A DNA stretch of 64,000 nt from positions 1,510,501 through 1,574,500 of the forward strand of contig NC_060028.1 of the NCBI RefSeq assembly GCF_021134715.1, read 5' to 3'. Below, piece after piece: positions 60,540 to 64,000 of the stretch. A program made the position numbers and the translations under genes. This DNA comes from Daphnia pulex. Lineage: Eukaryota > Arthropoda > Branchiopoda > Diplostraca > Daphniidae. The notes under the pieces are model-generated. The model made no database searches. It worked only from the letters and a program-made list of their open reading frames with translations, and had not been told where the DNA came from. The number at the start of each line of letters is the position of its first letter. Position 1 is the stretch's first letter.

Positions 60540-61690
60540 AAAGTGTTATTTAGATATTCCATGAATATACATGAATATACACTTTGAAACGGACACTCTG
60601 TGCTCTGTCCGTTCAATCTTATTGGAGGGTCGTCCACGATATCTAATAATAGATGACATACAATATTATTTACTGTTCATCCACGAACCGCTGTGGCTGT
60701 TGAGATTGAGTGGTCCCCACATTTTCCTACTTTCCTAATTTTCAGCGATACTGGATGTGATGATAACTAATAATGTCTAGTGCCGGGATCGAAACATGAG
60801 CTCGCATGCTTCTCACTTACAGCGCGACGCCACATCCAGTTCGCCCACCCGATCAGATCTATTTTATAAATAAAAAAGCTAGTATCTTGAATTGTAAATG
60901 ATCGCCATACGTGCAATCTGGTGCGTCAATCATAAAAATTATAATACACTGAAGTATTTCGATTGATTCCGTTTCGAAGTTCGAAGTCTCACCATCGTTT
61001 AAAAAATTATTGTTTAAACTAGACTATTGCGCTAATGTAATTGGACGGAGAATGCTGGTTAAGATATGAAGACAATAAGCAACGCCCATATCACAGCAAA
61101 TCAGAGCTCATCCAATCTACAAACGCACATTTTCAATATACGCCATTTTTTGTTAGTTCAAAATTTTCGCTAAAGAATAATTATTTCAATATTATTTTCT
61201 AACTTTGAAACGAAGTTTTAGTTGATCAATTATCATGAATTCATTTAGATTTAGCCGTAAACACATTTTACGTATCGCATAAATTCTGCAACACTGGAAT
61301 ATTATGCAACGCCAAAACCCTCCTACCCTTCTTATCCTGAACTGAACAGCTGACAGCTGAGTGACAAAAAACCTCGCGGGGGCGATTTTACCTGCTGATT
61401 TTACAATTTTCTTTGCAATTACAACACACAAATTTCTCAATAGAATTAAACTACAATCCGGATGAATCAAATAAGGGAGATAGACAAAACGCCGATGAAG
61501 AAAAGATGAGTCATTGAAAAAGAACAAGTCGTGAGAGATCTCTTCCACAGTTCCACCCAATTTTTCGTAAGTATTCTACACATCTCGATTGCTTGTTATG
61601 GCTAGGCGTATGTGTAATACTGTGTAACATTTGTAGCTCTATGTGCCCTATTACTTAAGATGTTATGTACATGTTTGTCATAAGCTTGAT
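60540..61690. other. Spacer downstream of the Copia element
   Basis: Apart from the tRNA-like segment at 60776-60850 I recognise no gene. Confidence 0.4.
60776..60850 (-). repeat. tRNA-like segment, probably a SINE head or tRNA pseudogene
   Basis: Read on the minus strand, it has an A-box-like TGGGCGAACTGG and, about 45 nt later, a good B-box GTTTCGATCCC. The arms do not make a clean tRNA cloverleaf by eye, so a tRNA-derived SINE fragment is more likely than a working gene. Confidence 0.4.
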
Positions 61691-63330
61691 TGAGAAACCA
61701 TTCAACAGGAATCACTTGTCGAGAAGGATGGCCAAACAGTATACTTGAGGGATTCGTCTTTCTCCCAGGCACCATTTCAGATAACATCCAGCAGTTGAAA
61801 CATCACCTTCCAACTGGCCACCTTTACTGTAAGAAGAACGATCACTGTTCCACGAATGGTTGTCCTGGGATGTTCAATCGATGAAGTCATAATGCTCATC
61901 CCATTTACTCACGTGCCAAGATGGACCTGGAGGCTTTCCGATGGCAAGTGCGTCTCTTTTTGCTTCACGAAGGTGGTCGTGTCACTCCTAAAAAGGCCAT
62001 TGAAATCTGCTTCCAAGATTGGTCGTTGGGAGCTCGGAAAACATTTCGTCCAACTGCACGATTCTTTCAAAACGTCGCTGTACACGTTCCAGAGAGCTAG
62101 CAAGGATGGAAATGGATAATCGACTTTTATGAAGAAGAGTTTTCTCCAGGAGTATCCTCAGAAGAAATTGGATTGTTTGATCGCCGATCTCAAACTAAAC
62201 ACCCATTACTGGGGACCCTACACTGGACCGAAACCAACAGGTAATTAACTATTCATTAGTTACTAAAGGTTACTGCAAATTAATTATTTAAATCTTTGTA
62301 TTTGTTTAGTCGAGAAAGATAAATCCTTGCTCCTTATGCAGGGAAAAGGAGATGAGAGAATGTTTCACCTCAGCGCAGTAGCGGCTCTGTTGAAAAGGAA
62401 ATAAATCCTCAAAAGAACACTAGGCGAGAAAAGGACCCAAACGGACCGGAAATCTCTCGTTCGTTTGAAAATGCCAAAGGAAAAAAATATGATGTGAAAA
62501 TTTTTAGTTCCAACAAGTCCAAGGACAAAGCCAGCCCTCATATTCCAGAGGAGGACAAGAAATCCCACGGCAAAGATAAAAGAAGGCCGCGAAGAATCGA
62601 AGAAGAAGCGGAATTTGGATAGTGAACCGGATCGAGCGAGAAACAATTTCGAGATATCGACACGAAAAGAAAAGGAATCTACTAGATCCGATGAAGAATT
62701 GGGAAATTTTAGCCCCTAAAGAAAATAATATTCCGTTTTCAGCGGAGTTTACGTCCACCTCAGTAGGCTACTTGGAGTGATCAGGGAGTCCGTGGAATCA
62801 GCCTATTTGACGGAAGTCAAGCGGATGCTGGAAGAGGTCCGGATGGAGGCCGTCGAACGTAAACGTCGCAAAGCCGAGCCGACCTGAAGAAAGCTCGTGC
62901 GCATCTTATACTAATGTATCAAATAATTATTATGAGTTGTGTAATTTTTTTTACTGAATTTTTTCTTTTGACAGTTGAATCTGAATGATCACAATTAAGT
63001 CGAGAGGAAATCGATGAGATAATTCAGTTTGATGGGATGACCTCGGGCGAACTACTAAATAGTAAGATTTCAGTCTTTGAATTCCATTTACTAACTTTCA
63101 TGCTAATCGATGATTGTTTTTGGCGGTTTTTGGTGCGTATTTTTAGTTTCTGGTCCAGATCAACCCAAAGAGTCTGAAAAGGACCTTCAATCTGCGTCTG
63201 CTTCGTTGTCGAATTCGTCTTGTCCACTGGATAGCACCGTTTCTACCAATCGCCGAAATCTTGGTACTTTTCTTCGTATTTCTTTGTCGAATCCGTTTTA
63301 CTAAAATTCAGTATGTGGTTTTTGGGTTTT
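61690..63330 (+). pseudogene. Decayed coding region, not recognised
   Basis: Exon-like pieces with plausible splice edges are separated by stops and frame changes. Examples: ESLVEKDGQTVYLRDSSF near 61711-61770; LDCLIADLKLNTHYWGPYTG near 62165-62235, then VEKDKSLLLMQGKGDE after an acceptor near 62310; ESVESAYLTEVKRMLEEVR near 62790-62850; SREEIDEIIQFDGMTSGELL near 63000-63060; ISGPDQPKESEKDL near 63150. I do not recognise the family. The final pieces may be the upstream exons of the frameshifted copy that follows. Confidence 0.35.
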
Positions 63331-63335
63331 ATTAG

Positions 63336-63640
63336 GTAATTCAGAAATGGTAGACCATGGGGTCCTCTGTCACGTCGCCGTCTGTTACCTGAAGAAAGAA
63401 GCTGCGATGAACTAGAACGAGCATCGGCCAAAGAGATCCGTTTTCCCGAGGCGTTAATGCGATCCACCAAAATGTTTAGCGAAATCGGGATAAATGTGTT
63501 CGCTGTTCCGCTCAGGAAATTCATTTATCCCCATAGGATTCAATTTTCGGTGGTGGTGGTGAGCTGTCTGAAAATCTGGAAGTAATCCTGCCGTTCGTGG
63601 TTTGTGGCTGAGGCATCCGTCGACTGGCACTAGGTGCTTA
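63336..63640 (+). pseudogene. Frameshifted relative of the homeodomain-GTPase gene (exon 6)
   Basis: After ttttattag the sequence encodes [11 protein letters not shown], identical to the start of exon 6 at 38,427. It continues with EIRFPEALMR and INVFAVPL, matching [10 protein letters not shown] and MDVYAIPL there. In the next frame ELSENLEVILPFVV matches [11 protein letters not shown] just before the P-loop. So at least one frameshift is present, and an indel near the exon start also disturbs the frame. Similarity fades beyond about 63,620. It lies in the opposite orientation to the intact gene 23 kb away. Confidence 0.7.
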
Positions 63641-64000
63641 TTGCATCATTATTTTATTTTATTGTCATTGCGTCTATGCAGATTACCGTTTACATGTTAA
63701 GAGGGACAAAAGCAGAAATGTTGGTAATTCATGTCAAACAAAAAAACAAATAATAAAATGTTTTCGGGATTGGGAAAGGAATGTAGAGGATGTTGGGGGG
63801 TGGGGGTGGGAGATTTGAATTTCAGAAATGTTGAGGTTTTTTGTAAAGAGACCTTCATGTTAGGTAATGATTAAACCATAACTTATAATCCCACCAACAT
63901 ACACCTTCATATTTTTTCCCAAACACCTATTAACCTTTAATCCTACAAACATACGTATATATCATATTCCACACCCCTACAATCCTACCAATAAATACCT
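63641..64000 (+). other. Right edge, no gene recognised
   Basis: G-rich run near 63793-63811 and AT-rich sequence with repeated cctacaaacatac-type words. No gene is seen. Confidence 0.35.

Overview
The window reads as nuclear DNA of a small-intron arthropod, most likely a branchiopod crustacean such as Daphnia (inference). Introns are mostly 57-90 nt with clean GT-AG ends. The genes include an insect-type clock timeless, SEM1/DSS1, a CLIP-domain serine protease and secreted collagen-like proteins. Exon models below were joined by hand from splice signals and reading phase. Every join in the complete models keeps the frame.

Left third (1-19,380). It opens with a minus-strand homeobox gene that runs off the edge and has a POU-type homeodomain. 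Next come 5 kb of inverted-repeat elements, including a 969-bp near-perfect foldback flanked by TTAA. Then comes a 193-bp satellite of about 31 copies (5,945-15,076), interrupted by a young LTR retrotransposon on the minus strand (11,463-14,637; target duplication CACT; no pol). Diverged satellite copies and a second tandem family (~175-bp unit, 15,990-17,650) follow. A TA-flanked terminal-inverted-repeat element sits at 18,661-19,380.

Middle (19,730-36,638). Three plus-strand paralogous genes encode secreted collagen-like proteins of about 422, 455 and 530 aa. Each begins with a four-codon first exon, then a non-collagenous N-terminal region, a short W-containing linker ending in GPPG-type sequence, and many small Gly-X-Y exons that mostly split a glycine codon. 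A 992-bp foldback sits in an intron of the first gene, two bases past the exon edge. About 8.5 kb without a convincing gene separates the second and third.

Right-middle (36,935-46,953), all minus strand. A six-exon gene encodes three POU-type homeodomains fused to a septin/AIG1-like GTPase domain whose nucleotide-binding motifs are degenerate. This is the strongest candidate for something undescribed. A 15-exon gene follows with three BED-like zinc fingers, two of them from a recent tandem duplication, and then SEM1.

Right (49,134-64,000), plus strand: timeless (12 exons, 954 aa), a four-pass membrane protein resembling MS4A/CD20, a CLIP trypsin-like protease, a very young Copia element with a pol deletion, a tRNA-like/SINE fragment, and a decayed region ending in a frameshifted relative of the homeodomain-GTPase gene. 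The collagen genes are an obvious paralogous set; the homeodomain genes are a dispersed family with copies at both window edges. I see no evidence that neighbouring genes otherwise share one pathway.
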